From: Tubiluchus corallicola
Lineage: Eukaryota; Priapulida; Priapulimorpha; Priapulimorphida; Tubiluchidae
Direction: 5' to 3'
DNA: 64,000 nt
Assembly (NCBI GenBank): GCA_030141605.1
Contig: JAQGDQ010000715.1
Coordinates: forward strand, 1 to 64,000
The notes under the pieces are model-generated. The model saw only the letters and a list, made by a program, of their open reading frames with translations. It had not been told where the DNA came from and made no database searches. This document shows, in pieces, positions 9,782 through 25,110 of this stretch; position 1 is the first letter of the stretch, and each line of letters starts with the position of its first letter. A program made the position numbers and the translations under genes.

Positions 9782-10132
9782 TGATCTTGAGCTTTGCTCC
9801 TTAATGATGTTAAAAGGTGATGACAGCAAGGCAAACACTATTATGTGTAAAATACAGCAAACTAGAAGACAAAAACATGGGAACATAACAAGTGATAGGC
9901 CTACAACTATCAGTATGCCAGGCAAACACAACTTATTTACAAGTGACATGATTAGAAATAGTGTACATTTTACCTAATTTAATGTACATGTTGTTTAAAA
10001 CATGCAGGGCGCAAATTTTGCAATTTTTTTCTACCGGAAATTGAGACTGGAAGTTAAAAATATCTGCCGACCCCACAAACAATTGCCAGCCTGCATTTTT
10101 TTAATTCATGGAGAATCCTATACAAAATTAAT

Positions 10133-11009
10133 GTTCTATAGTAAGTTGAGAATATTGCATAACATATTTTTCCTTACAAACATGCCTACCTAGGATTTTT
10201 CTGGCTAATCTGTGCTTAACAGTAAATTGCTCATTCAGATCATTTTCATAAAAACTCCCATACAACATTGTTCTTATTTTTTGGCTGTTATCTTGTCAGT
10301 ACACACATATTATTTAGATGCCGAGCATACTGCACGGCTGATGCAGATATCGGCTAGAATATCATCTACACGGGGCATCCTCGTAGTAACACGGGAGTGA
10401 AAACTTTATTATAAGTTATAAGTACATGTATTTCCACTCTGCATCTAACAGTTATGACAAAAATACAGATAATTTCACTGAAGTAAATATAAGTATAAAT
10501 GCAATATTATCCAGAAATTACAAAAGAGATTCTTATGCAGCATATTCATGTGCAAATAACATTGCAGAATAATTTTGATGCATACAATTTGGGCCTAAAA
10601 GCATATCTTGGCAGGCCAAACTGTACGTGGAAATCTTAAAGAAGTGATTGATAAATGAAATAATGATAATATATACAACTTTTTGTGATTTGGCATTCAT
10701 TCAGATGTTTCTTTAAAGTCAAGCAATTCAATTTAAACTATGCTGCAAACATTACAATTTTGTGTAACCCGAGAAGTGAATACTGCGTAAATATTAATTT
10801 GGAAAAGATATAAAGTTTCACCAATATTGAGATGTAGTGAACGGGGGGGGGGGGCTGATGGTATACGGTCATGGCAGAGTTTACCGGCCACAGGGACTGG
10901 TATACAGATGACTTCCACCAGTCCTCCGACAGTTTTACTGGAATTTCCGGGAGGACTGATCCGGAATTCTTGGTTAGATTTGCACCCTGAAGTGCAAGTT
11001 CTTGAAGGC

Positions 11010-11042
<33 letters not shown>

Positions 11043-13975
11043 ATAACATCACAGTCAAGTGATGTAACATTACATTATATGAAACGTGAAATACAATGAA
11101 GGTAACGTAGGTTTATTACTGTAACATTAATTTCTAACTAAAGAAGTGTATATTGTGGCAAAAAGTACTTAGACACACTACAAGCTCTGAGACCATGAAC
11201 ATAATGACACACCATCTCACGTTGCAAACATTAACTGGTCATATATCATGAATTTCAATATGGCCTCTGAAACGAAGTCTTATTTTCGGTGGAAGTTACA
11301 CAAATATCTTCATACTGATATATATTATTATTATTGATGGCAATAATATCACCAGACACACTGAGTATACGTGTATGCTTCTAATTACATTGTTTGCTAA
11401 TAAAAAATTATCTTCATGGACCTGTCCTTTTGGATATGGTGAACCTACTTCTCGTGAAGTAGTCAATGCACTTATTTTTCTGGAAACTATAAATGGGCGA
11501 TTATGATGATGATGATGATATTCTACTCTGACAATGACATCAGTGTAAACCACAAACTAGACAACCTTCAACTTATATTTATATGATCCAGGTTTGTTTT
11601 TATAAACTTGTAATATGTTTTTACGCTCTGAACGCATACCTTCTATCAAGCAGAAAGCTTATACATTTGCAGAGCCTTACTAAGTTTGTCACAAGTGATA
11701 TTAAAATTTTGTAGATGATTCAATATAGTGCTTCCTAACGTATTATCATACCTGAAGGAAAATTATTAAATTTGGTTTTTTTCTTTTACCATCTGAACTT
11801 TTTTAATGATTTTTGGTTGCTTTTTGGCTACTGATATGGCCGACAGACTGGTCTTTCACTCTAGATGCGTAGTCAGTATGTTATACCTACAATATTAAGA
11901 TGCCACAACACGGCAAACATGCAGCCCTTCATACTGACAACTGGTGCTTACTTAGGACTCTCTTCGTTGCTATTGAATGAGCCAACACAAATGTGCCTGC
12001 AACAAGCGCAGTTCGGTATGAGACTACATTTTAACTAACTTTTATTACTGTAAATCACTAGGAGTGAAACAGTATTCAACAGGTTACCAAAACTGACTCT
12101 ACAAATGCTAAAATAATTATACAACTTTTTATCGTACTCGGCTAATACACAGTCAATCTAGGTAAATCATGAGCTTGTCATAATAGTGTTTTAATGGGAT
12201 AAACGCAATAACATGAAAATCCTAATCAAGGAATTCTGGATCAGGTATGAATATATATATATATATATATATATGAAATCTAGTACTAGTATCGGTTTTC
12301 TTTAACGTAAGACAGTTTTACCTTAAATGCAAAGCAGTGCCCAACGACACAATCTGTATATTCAGTACATGCCCATCTCGTACGAACGATGGCAGATACC
12401 AGCCAACACTAACGTATTATTACAGCACACCGACTGCAAATCTCGAGTAATACTAACAAGCTATTATTATGAACCGCAGTAACAGAACACCAAGTTTTCG
12501 CAATAATGTCGACTACATTACAAAAAATAGGTTCGGTGTAGCTACATAAACTTTTTTGCGCCGCACCTACATTGATTTAACCACAAAAACAAAATTAATA
12601 TTTAAAAAAACAATAAGAAAATTTAAAGCGAAACACTATAAACCACTCACACGCGCATTAACTGGCACAGTGGTGAAATTTTATTTACACTTACGTGCTT
12701 CCATCTGTTGGCTGAAAGATTATAAATATTTGTACTTTCACACATACGAAGCAGTCAAGCAGTCATTGTTTTCGAACGTTACCGAACAACCTGAAAGTGA
12801 ACTATTTTACGTGATTTAAATTGCAGTTTAATTCAAGATATCTTTTAATGTAAATTAACATAGGAACTTAATCCTCTTTTCACATGTAAATGAACAACCT
12901 GCGTGTGTTCACTAAAGTACGTGGATGTAAAGTGATGCTACAATACCTAACTTACACTACATATTATTAATTGGAGAACTTACTTTATTTTTAATATAAA
13001 TTCACCCGTAAGAATTATTTTTTTATATCAAACTTGTCCAATAGAAAAATCACAATGACTGAATAATATCGTTATTGTGGTCATGGAGTTGGACTTGCAG
13101 TCCATTGGTCTATAGTGCAAATCCAGGTTCTGCCCAACTTCATCCCAACTCTCAAGTTCACTAAATCACTAATTGGAGAGGCTGCCTGAAGTAATTAAAA
13201 CTAGTGGCTAGATATACATGAAAAAAGTGATTTCCCTGTATTTTAGTTTTTATCAATATTATTGAGCGAACCTCTAACAGACACTTGACCAAATCTTCCA
13301 CCAAAACGAAGATGATCATTATGTCACAGCTTGCTCGATATTTCTGTTCATTCTGCTTCAAAAGTAATAACTGTAATTACTTCAGTCTTTGTATTGTTTT
13401 TACAAAAGAAAACATGACACAATTTTAAACACTAACGCAAGCTGAGTTACCATATAAAGCATTAGTATTGATATTATGAAAAGTATTATTTTTCTGTTTT
13501 TAAAAATGTTTCATAATTTGGGATTATAGCCTTATAGCCTTTTGCTAAAGAGAACAAAAGCAGGTAATAGCAACCAACAATTTATTACATCAAACTATTA
13601 TTGCAGAATCAGCAGAAGATCATTCAATCATTCATACTTTCAATTTTAGTTTGGAAGCCATGTGCTTTAAATTTTATCCTGTGCGAACTTGAGGCCCATG
13701 ATCTGAGGCTCAAACAGATGAAGTTCAAATTCATTATCAATTTCAGTTTATGCACATAGCATAGCTATTATTATTGTTCAAAATGCAACCTCGGATTCAT
13801 TTCTCAAGAAATTCTCGCTTACTATTTTTCCACCCTTTAAAAATTTGACTAGATTAAATATACAATTCTGCTACTTGGTACTTAGTTTAATACCAAATCT
13901 ATTTTAATACTATAATGCTTTTTTAATATATATTTATATATATGTATATAAACACGTAAAAATGTCATGCGCCTG
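10133..13975. other. Non-coding AT-rich region with small (AT)n tracts
   Basis: No exon could be supported. It holds a G-run at about 10844-10854, (AT)n tracts near 11014-11042 and 12247-12274, and a (GAT)n tract near 11504-11519. A moderately GC-rich patch at 10850-11005 has overlapping open frames on both strands but matches nothing recognised. Confidence 0.45.
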
Positions 13976-14121
13976 TAAGTAAACTTGCGTTTTATTAAGG
14001 GGCAGCTGGTCAAGTGACTAATAGGTCTTTTGCTGCTCCTTCTCAGTTGCAATGAAATGTAAAAATAATTATGTCGAATTTTAACTGCTATTGAGAAAAT
14101 AAAGTTGAATTGAATTGAAAA
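13976..14121 (+). mobile_element. Possible LINE 3' end with (TTGAA)n tail
   Basis: The stretch ends AAATAAAGTTGAATTGAATTG, a polyadenylation-like signal running into a short pentameric repeat, as in CR1/L2-type LINE 3' ends. No coding part is left. The 5' limit is a guess. Confidence 0.4.
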
Positions 14122-16235
14122 TCAAGATCCTTCAGCACATATAGCAGTTGCCTCGATCACCAGTCCAGCTTAATAATATTCATTGTGGCCTTAGATCATT
14201 TATTATTAATTTTTGTCTTTGCTCTGTCCTCAACAATGGTTCAATGAGGTCTAGAGTATGAAATATTCTTTGCAAACCATTCATACTTCCTGGTCATAAT
14301 TAAATTTTGAAGATAAAACGCTGAGCGAGACATATTAGGTTTCCAAACTAAATATTGAGGGCACGACAGATGCTCTATTGATTCAGCATAACTTTGATGC
14401 AAAAAATGTTCTGCACGACTGCTCTTTGTTCTTATACCTCTTGGTAAATGCATACGTTACACCAGTATTTCCAGAAAAGAGCCTATTATCAATTTTTCAT
14501 AGTTGCACCACTTCAGGTATAATTCATTATTATCATTATCATACTAAGATGGGCAACAGCGTTAATAGGAACATTAAATTATTGATAATTAAAAAGCTGC
14601 TATGTTTAAAACCATTGAGCAAAATGAGGTAACAGCTGAAGTAACTGTTGGTAATGTTTTTATTTAGCTTATTTCACAGCACCCAAGTTTAGTTTCATAG
14701 GAATTTACAAAGACTTGTCAGCAGTCACTAATACTCACTATTACTGGATCTACTCTATCATTTGCTACGCGATTTGATACAGGGCTCTGCTATTGCCGTG
14801 AGCTGCGTGCAGCGGTGTCGCTTAGTTATTCGCGGGGCCAAAGGGATACGCAAACAAAATAAATGTTCGAAATGATTTCTGCTATTCAAAACACAAAATA
14901 AAATTTAACGGTGACCGTTTTTGGTTTAAATGTTAGGCAAAATACAGTTTACTGCTGACTCTCTCCGAGCACGTAATTATAATATTATATTTCCAGTATC
15001 GAGTTTTATCGCCTAGTGTGATAGCATCATCGGTAGGTAACCGTAGGCTAGCGTGATGAAACCATTCAATGGTATTGATTCTGTAGTTACCCTTTTCAGA
15101 CAGCAAGTTTAAACTCTTTTGAAAACATTTTCAAGCCGTTTTGCACTAAAACATATTGTGTGTAGATACATCAAAATGTTTTGCTGCAGAAGCATTTGTT
15201 GCATGGGTCCATCGCTATATTTATGCACTCTAACACCGCATGATTCGATTGCAAAACGGTTTGTCCAGGGACGATGTAAACGCCCAAACCGTTTTCAAAA
15301 TGGTTTGTGAAAAACATTTCTTCGAAACGGTTTCAAGTCTTTTTGCTGTATGAAAGAGCTATAAGTGATTAAAATATCTATGCTTATTGAAACTATACTG
15401 ATTAGGCCTGATCAGTTATATAGTAAATTAAGTAGGTGGGAGGTATATGCACTCTGTGTTCTACGTATAGGATTGCTAACAGGGAACTTCTTCGTTTTAG
15501 GACCTTGCGATCGCACACTCATTACTGTGTTTCCATCTTTTGGTATTTATCATTTGTTCGCCCTATTTTACATTCTCAGTTTAATTAGGTAGTGTGTATC
15601 AGCACTTTGTCACTGCAGCTACAATTCAGACTTTAGGCGTATATTCATAAGCTATGAAAAGATACAGACACATATGTTGCTTTTGATTTTTTTATTACTA
15701 ATTTTGTATCAACATAAAAAGCCCTCCACTAATGAAGTTCTGATTAAATGATATGCTCTGTGAAACCAAATTTAAATTTGCAAGTGTCTGTTACATGCAC
15801 ACTCTTCATATGATGGTATATTATAATAATTAATAGGTGAATTATTTCCATACAGATTCTTTATTCTCTGCAATAAAATTTGCTGGAACTATCTTATTAA
15901 AATCACAATTAAAAATGTGAATGCAATTCTGATTAATAGTATTTTTTATTAACTGTAGATCTATTAAAACTTGTATTTTAAGCCTTGTAACAAAGTCCTA
16001 TAGACTATATCTCATGAATCCTAATCCATGGTAGTACAAGGTAATTTTTTGGAAAGTTCAGCAAACAGCGAAAAATGATAATAATACTGAGATAAATATA
16101 ATCACAGTCAATTCGCTTTGAAAAAATTTGAAAGCATGATAATATACCTGATTACAAATTTATAGATCTGCAGTCAGAGTGATCATTTGCCTTTAAAGAT
16201 AGTGTAAACTGTTTTCATATTATTTTCATTGTCAG
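14122..16235. other. Non-coding, nothing firmly recognised
   Basis: At 15110-15340 there are repeated motifs around AAACGGTTTG and AAAACGGTTT. These are imperfect inverted repeats of an unclassified element. No gene is supported. Confidence 0.4.
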
Positions 16236-17668
<1,433 letters not shown>

Positions 17669-19517
17669 CAGCCCTAGGAATGTGACGTAGGTCATTCATA
17701 AGTGCTGTGTTCACACATTTCGTAAGTGATCTGCTGTCACATTTTAAAAGTGTTTGTTTGAAAAACTTGGTAATTGTAGAAAAGTGACATGTGTGCATCA
17801 TCATAAGTGCTGTGTGACTCGTGTTCTCTCATTTCACAGGAGTTCAGTTTAAAAAAGTACCAACCATAAAAACGTCATTTGTGTCATGAGTGCATGCTTT
17901 ACAGTTGGCAACTGAAAGAGGAACTGAGAGGTATAAATGGAAATTTTTAGTAAACATAATTTATACGGCAGCGCCCATGTGTAAACTTGAAAATTTACTC
18001 AGCCTCATTAAGATGAGATGGTGTGAGTTCACTGAATTGTGTCCAAAGTTTGTCTTCCGAAACTCGGCAGCAATCTCATTTGCATGGTAGGAAGCAGTCA
18101 ATCAAAACGTTAGTCGTAAACTAAAAGGATTTTTGGGATGATACAAAATGCAGTTGCACAATAGCTATGGAAAACATTAAGTTACACCTTGTAAGTTTAT
18201 CCACTTTGCAGTGCCAGTAATAGTGTCTAAACTTAATTTTTTTCATTTTGCCTAGTTTGTACACAACCTTTATTTTTTTATCTATATGAAATGTAATAAT
18301 TAGTTATGCATTTCTATTCTACAAAGCTTATTGTTGAAAGTGTTATGGCAATATACTTTACAACTAGTCATGTTCGTTATTGCTATTTCGTAATTTTAAG
18401 ATTAATGATAGAGTAAATCCACAGTTAGCTACTGAAATTTTGAAACCAACCTTGAAAGAACAGAAGAAACCCAGTCGTTTTGCATTTCCTTCTAACTCAT
18501 TCATGTTAGATGTTACATATTAGTTGTGTGAATGTGAAATCAATAATGTAAGGTGGACCAGCAGCTAGGATAATTTGTTGCTACAATGGCATCTAATTAT
18601 TTGCTTTTTGTTAAAGTTAAATATATAGTTAATTTATGTTTTTTAAGTTATATGCATATAACTTATTTTATTTAGTTTATAGCCATTTATTTTCCATATA
18701 AATTTTTGTGTCAATCAACAATAAATTATAGTTTCTTTTGTATAAGACTCCTTTTGATAAGCTGTGTTGATTTGGAAAATGTTTCACAGGGTTGGAAATG
18801 AGTTTTCTTTTGTTAACATTTTTATAAAATATGTTATAAAAACAACAAAATCACTCCTAACTAGTAAATGTAGTGAGGCATGCAGTCAATACATATAATA
18901 CACTAGTGTTGAGAATTGATCTCATTTCTATGATCTATTATAAACCTTCAAAAGTGATCAATGATCAACTAATAATAGATAACAATACTTAATAGCATTG
19001 CATCAGTTTGAAATTAGAATATTAAGCGTTTAACTGTTATTTTTATGTTGTATTGCGTTTAGCTGATGCTGTAGTTTTTTTTGTCTCACAGTAATTAAAT
19101 GACAGAAATAAACGGTGAAGTGCTAGTGTTAAAATTTTTGTGCTAAGTAGTCATCAATCATGTTAATTTACGGTCAAGTGGTTAAACCAGCCTCATGGTC
19201 AACTGACTTTCGATAAAATTGATTAAATGGAGCAGCACTGTAATACAACATTAAAAAGATTACCATTCATAATGCTTGTTGCATACATATACTTTTTAGT
19301 CTTCTATCTACGTAATATCAACATGTTCAATATTTATGATTCAGCTAAGAGATTTGACAGTTTTTTGACACACCGTTCGTTTAAATTTATTAAGCTCCTT
19401 GTGCATAATGCATGAAAGAATTTTGGTAAAATAATGTTATGTTCTTGAATGGCCTATAGGCGACAAACGGGTGTACAGAAATTAAACCTTAAACTAATAA
19501 TCGTATGAGATCTATAC
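17669..19517. other. Zinc-finger gene 3' UTR and intergenic sequence
   Basis: Presumed 3' UTR continues after the stop; AT-rich sequence with several possible poly(A) signals, for example AATAAA near 18720. No other gene is seen. Confidence 0.4.
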
Positions 19518-20001
19518 CAGGGGTGTGCAAATTATCTGGCTAACCGGGCCACATTAAACTTTCCCGCAATTCCTGCGAGCCACAGGCAGTTTGATCAAGG
19601 AGCCAAGTACAAAAAGGCCTAATAACGATTTTTTTTGCACCCGACCTGCGTACATCATTACTACTACACTCAAGAAACTATTTTAGACGTTATTAAAATT
19701 TATATTACAAACCATATATTTCTACGTTCAGGACAGATAGTGGTAATTTCATTACAATGCATATTAGTAATGTGTATCACACAGTCTGTGTAGTACAGTG
19801 ACATTAAGCTACAACCGTCTTGTAATGGTTAATGACATCCAATCTAGTAGAAAAAACTACCCGCACTATCTTTGGGATCGTGGCACGGACTTCAGCTGGA
19901 TACACTCAATTAATCGCCCGTGGCCGCACTTTCATTAGGTTGACAAATCTCTTCGCAGGCCGCACAAATTCTCTCGGCGGGCCACAATTTGGACACCCCT
20001 G
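19518..20001 (-). mobile_element. hAT-like non-autonomous element, family 1 copy 1
   Basis: Termini CAGGGGTGTGCAAATTATCT and GGACACCCCTG are inverted repeats of hAT type. The 8-bp flanks ATCTATAC and CTCTATAG agree at six of eight bases. The inside is homologous to the copies at 25908, 27757 and 28584 but inverted. It contains no transposase. Confidence 0.78.
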
Positions 20002-20478
20002 CTCTATAGCATTGTACGTATACTCAGTTACAGTTTTGTGAACGTAATATTTGCTTCAAGAATTATGGCATATGTAAACCTAACAGATACCATTATATAC
20101 ACCCACATTTCTTGGGGTGCACAATGTGATTCTTAGTAATCCTTAGCACCAGAGCTCCCATTTTACCAACAAACTGGACTGAGCTTGATTTGTAAATCAC
20201 CACCTTTGTGCATACACTTTATTATCAGCAGAGCTCTAGAACTTTCCCCGTGCGGAAAATGCACTGTCTGTTTGTAGCAGCTGTTTGTAATCGGTTTTTA
20301 AGTATTGCTTGCCTTCATGTAATTTAGTGTTGTATAACTGTTATTGTTTTAAAATAAGCGACGTCTGTATTTTCAGACTGCATTTCATAAATTTGTTTCT
20401 TTTTACTTTTTGGTAGGAAGCAATGTTGTAATTTAATATTAGCAACTATTAATTGTTGCGATTAACAACAACAATAAT

Positions 20479-21224
20479 AAGTAAGTCCTCGCTTAATGAC
20501 TCCCTGTTTAGCAACTCATCTTTTTAACGACGTTGGTCATCCAACACCTTTTTTCCTTTAATGATGCACGTTTCATTTTAACGATAATTTTTTTAGTTTG
20601 CTGAAGGCAAATTTTTACTTTATCAACAACATTTTTACTTTATTTGATGCTTAAAACAGTATATAGTGCATTATTCTTTCTAAAAACATAAACATACTAA
20701 TAACGTAAACAATGTAATATATGTTTTTGGTTCCCAAATGGCTACTGTCGCTACTACTAGCAGTTTGTATCAACTATTAAGTGACCAATCAGCAAACTTC
20801 ATACAAGGAATTTTGCCTGCAACTGTAGCTATAGCAACCGGACTAAGTGTAGATAAATTTATGTCCTTCGCTGAAATTTCAAAGGTCGCCCCAGTGCTTA
20901 GCTTTGACTCTGTGGTGTTTATTCTTTAACCCCTGCCTAAGCTTTAAACATTAATGAAAGACAAAACCACTACAGCTAGGTATTGGTACGTAGAAATTTA
21001 ATGGGTGGTTTTGGGCAAGCAAAAAGACATCAATCAGTAGAAATAAACAAAAGTCATAAAATGTTTAACTTGTATAATTTAACCAGTATTGATTTTTGTC
21101 TCTGGAACGCATCACATTTTTTACACTGTTTTATATGGAAATCTTGGCTTCGTGTAACAACGTTTCACTTCATGCAGCATTTTGCTGGGATGCATTGACA
21201 TCGTTAAGCTAGGACTTATTGTAT
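20479..21224. mobile_element. Tigger/pogo-like non-autonomous element
   Basis: The left end GTAAGTCCTCGCTTAATGAC and the right end CGTTAAGCTAGGACTTATTG are inverted relatives, as in Tigger-type ends. The interior has only short chance frames. A fragment with a related end lies at about 30787-30882. Confidence 0.55.
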
Positions 21225-21229
21225 AATAA

Positions 21230-21401
21230 CAGGACCGTAGTCAGCTTTTGAAAAGTGGTCCGGCCACAGATACGGAACAGGTAGAAGAAGAATACAGCAG
21301 CAACATATAGAAAAGTATATTATAATTTACAATACAGAGTTATAGGCACGTATGGCAGAAAAAGTGGTCCGGCCATGGCCGGACCGCCGACTACGGCCTT
21401 G
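21230..21401. mobile_element. Small inverted-repeat element (hAT-like MITE)
   Basis: CAGGACCGTAGTCAGC at the left and GCCGACTACGGCCTTG at the right form imperfect terminal inverted repeats around about 170 bp. The motif AAAGTGGTCCGGCCA occurs twice inside. Target duplications are not clear. Confidence 0.55.
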
Positions 21402-24400
21402 AATAACTATTATTTTTGTAGACAAGTTACACAATTTGTATAAAATAGATGTTGTCTGACAAATATGTGTTTGCCCCAGTGTATGTTTCTTGTTTCCCAA
21501 GACAGCAAAAATACTAGTAATTGGTTTTGTGCATGCTACACACCGAAATTTAGTGACTCCAAAAATTGTCATGCATTTACTGTGTTGTCGTAGGAAGAAA
21601 CAGCAGCAGCTGCTAACATTCGCTGACGCGAAGATAAAAAGGGTTTTCCATATTATCGCTGACGTGCAGCGTTCATTATGTTAAATAGCTTCAGATAAAA
21701 GATAAAGATAAAGCTTCAAATAAAAAAATGTGCGTTAGATTTCAGTGAAGAGTCCGCCCTATTATACGGGAATATTCAGTATATGTTCTTAATAATAATA
21801 TTTTCGTGTTTAACATATCAGGAGTAGAAAATTTCTGTTTTAAAGATCTGGAAAATTTGCTAGGCTGAAGGTGAGGTTATACTTATAGTAGTCTAACTTT
21901 AACTGCCAAAACTATGCATGCGTACCAAAACTAATTACGTTGGTACTGGTACTTTTGTATCATCATTATCTGGCTTTCGTCTGCTCCATCTTCAGATTAT
22001 TTTATTACAAAAACTATAATTCTGCATACTAATATTAGTATTACTCTGTAAATAGTTCAAGTGAGTTCACATTCAAGTTCGAGAGTAGCACAAGAACAGA
22101 CCTATGAATTGAAGAAAATTTTGGAGAAATAACGAAAAACAAGGTTTGCTACTTTTAATGCGCCGGCCATCTTTACATTTTACTACAGCCTACGGGTTGT
22201 TCTAGTGACAAGTTATACTAACATCCCAAATAATTCGTTATAACGTTATTTTGTCGATTTGACTATGAATTGTGTCTTGCTTTGAAATTTTATTCGATTG
22301 TGTGAGCAGTTGCTGTGACTTGTGCTGATATGGCAGGTAGTAATTTAGTATATTTTATGGGTCCCTTTGAAGTTTCACTTGAATGTTTACGCTTAGCCTG
22401 ATGTCATTTATCAATTATGCCTAAGCGTTTTGAAATTGTGGGGGGGGGACAGCTCATAACTGTGTGTGTTCATAGATGCTTATAGTTAAAGAATGCTTTC
22501 GTTACTAGTACTAGTAGTAGTAGTAATAAAACACTACTTGCTACGTTTGCACTTGCTTTATCAGTTTATGCCTATTTTCTTTCTACTGTCGCCATGTGCT
22601 GCAGCATTCCATCTCGCCTGCTTATGTACTGTCTAGCTATATGCTACAGCACCGTGTGGCACCTCATTGCGGTGAGGCGGTACAAGGCGAGGTGGTTCAC
22701 AGCGCTGTCATACACTGGGTATCGGTAGATGCGAACATCCCGCATAATATTCTCAGACAGTGATGGACACCAGCTAAAGTACGTCATTTAGGTTACCCAC
22801 ATTTTTCATCACTCGCAAAACCAAATTATTCGTTACTTATAATTATAGTCTGGCGTCAAAGAGGAGGTAAATAAAAAATGTCTGCTATTACTTATTGAGT
22901 CGATTACTCGTCCTGTACAGTTTTGGACAATCCTCCAGTGTGCTACTTACACAGTGTACAGCGCCAGTGTACAGTTATGGAAAAATTACTTTGTTGGTGT
23001 TATGCATAATAAATAAACTCAGTTTCCATATTTTTATAGTATTTGACGATTCCCAGCAAGGCGCAGTACAGCCGTGCAACTTGTAAACAAACTGAACACA
23101 AGCGATACGAATCACTTCTTGTATAGCTGGTGGCCACGACATGCAGATTTCTGTTTCACCTTAAAGGTTTTTGAACAACAAGTAGCAAAAGCAACTTTGG
23201 CATCAGTGGCAACACTTTACACTTTCTATGTCATTTTGTTGTGGTGGCAAATTTTAAATTTGGTGAACCAGCTGATCTTGTCAGAGCACATAAAAATAAT
23301 TTTTTCAGTATAAAATCTATGCTTGCAACTCCTCCTACTTCCTGGAAACAACTGGACAATCAGAACATTTAATTAAAAAGTATTCAAGATTCTGACATGC
23401 AACAGCTCATATTCCACTAATCATTTGCCAAATCAATTGATCATTCAACCAAACACCCCAACTGTGATATCACTCGTGTCAGTGAGTTTTTTCTGTATTT
23501 TCATTCTGAGGCTCTGAAGTCAAATCTACTGCTTTTATTTATTACCGAAATCTAGTAATACTCATAAAGAGCTTTGATGGTGTTTGTAACATAAGATATT
23601 ATGTAGAACAATAGCTGACTCCATCAAGACACCCCCCAGGCTTTAATTTATAACAAATGCAAATAATCGTAAGGCTAAATAGTTGTCATTTCTGCCATGA
23701 GAAGTGCGGGATACATAAAGAGATGTTTGTGGTGGCTTTCTGTCTTCAATCGATAATTTCAAAAGGTCGAAATAGCTGACCGTGCGTCAACCAAAAATGT
23801 CTACTCGATATCTTAATGGCACAATGTGCTAGGTGTGGTTTATTAGTGTGCATTTAAAAACGTGTAATTTTTTTACAATCTTCCCTTATGAAGAAGTGGT
23901 ACAGAAGAATGTGTAAATAAGCAGAAGGAATGAGTGCTCAGCATTTTCTGTGAAATGCAGATTTGATTCACAGTAAATGTATGTAAGCTAAAAAATAAGG
24001 AACAAAAGGTAAGGGAAGTGTGATTTAAATGCTAATCATCCAATTTTGTTTACTTAAATTACTGCTGCCGCAATAACATTATGTCCAGGATACCTTATCT
24101 TAAGAAATAAGCATTTAAGTGGCAACTGTTGTAAGCAGTCCTCTCTCAAATGTCTGTTTAAACCGTCAACTGATAACTCTAAATTATGACTATGAAAATA
24201 CCATGAGGTCCGGAACAAAGTTTGCCTCATTCTGAATTGCATTTCCGCAAATTATTTTGAAGCAGTTCACAAGGTCATCGGTTTCATGCCTTCGTTCAAG
24301 AGAAGCAAGCAACAGTCCAACTTAACAGCTAGACAAATAAATCAGTCCTACGATTTTGAATATCGTCTAATTTTGTGAAATTCATTTACCATTATTATGT

Positions 24401-24450
24401 ATCCTAGAACATGCATGTGAAAGTTAGTTATGAAGTTGAAATTGAACACT
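21402..24450. other. Non-coding, nothing recognised
   Basis: No exon or RNA gene was supported. A G-run lies at 22441-22448 and a short (CTAGTAGTAG) tract at about 22505-22525. Confidence 0.4.
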
Positions 24451-24818
24451 TGTAGAAAACAACTGAACACTATATTACACTAAATACACATGAGTAAAAT
24501 ACACAAGTAAAATGAAGATCACGACTGCTGCACTTCACTGAGAGTGTGAGTCAGACAGTGTGTAGCACGACTGCACTTCACTGAGAGCGTGACAGAGAGA
24601 CAGTGGCTAGAAGTGAATTCCAGCCAGTTTATATATTTAGAGAACTATGCAAAAACTTGGCTTCACATATCCCATTACAGTAAAAATAGGGGAGATCCAG
24701 TGAGTTTGCATATTCACTGGACCGAGCAATTGTACTAAGGGTGAGTTTAACTAGTAAAATGTTAAAGTGACTAATCAATAGATGGCAGCACCAAAAATAT
24801 ACAGTTACAACTTTCACA
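24451..24818 (-). mobile_element. Solo-LTR-like repeat, family A copy 1
   Basis: In reverse it starts TGTGAAAGTTGTAACTGT and ends GTTTTCTACA, homologous to 30006-30387. It includes GCTGCCATCTATTGA, a TATA-like TATATA and the GTGCAGTCGTGCTACACAC region. TG...CA termini and a promoter-like middle suggest a long terminal repeat. No flanking duplication or internal retroelement was found. Confidence 0.6.
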
Positions 24819-25110
24819 ATGCAAAATTTCAAATCCACATTTGCTCAAATCGATTGATTGCAAAGATAACCCTTTTTAGATAAACCGGAAACAGGAACTT
24901 AATCTGTCTTTTACATCTATGAACCACTTAAGTTTACAAGTTTGTGTCATACTTTTATGGTAGCATAATGTAAAAGATTTACCGTGCAGTTCATTGACAA
25001 TATATAAATTATGACAATTCTGATAATTTGTCTTTGTTTAAATTATGTCTTCTCTTACTGACAGTAATTCACAATTTGTGACTTATTAATTATTACAGTG
25101 CTATTAAGAG

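Larger units (their letters stand above)
8396..10132 (-). repeat. Right arm of the large inverted duplication
   Basis: Reverse complement of 1-1740, with occasional substitutions and conserved element lengths (both piggyBac-like copies are 468 bp and both exons 410 bp). Homology is limited on the right only by the start of the window in the partner arm. Confidence 0.93.

Noticed and set aside
10844-11005. Coding exon on either strand
   Set aside because: Several overlapping frames are open, but no splice sites or family motif support one.
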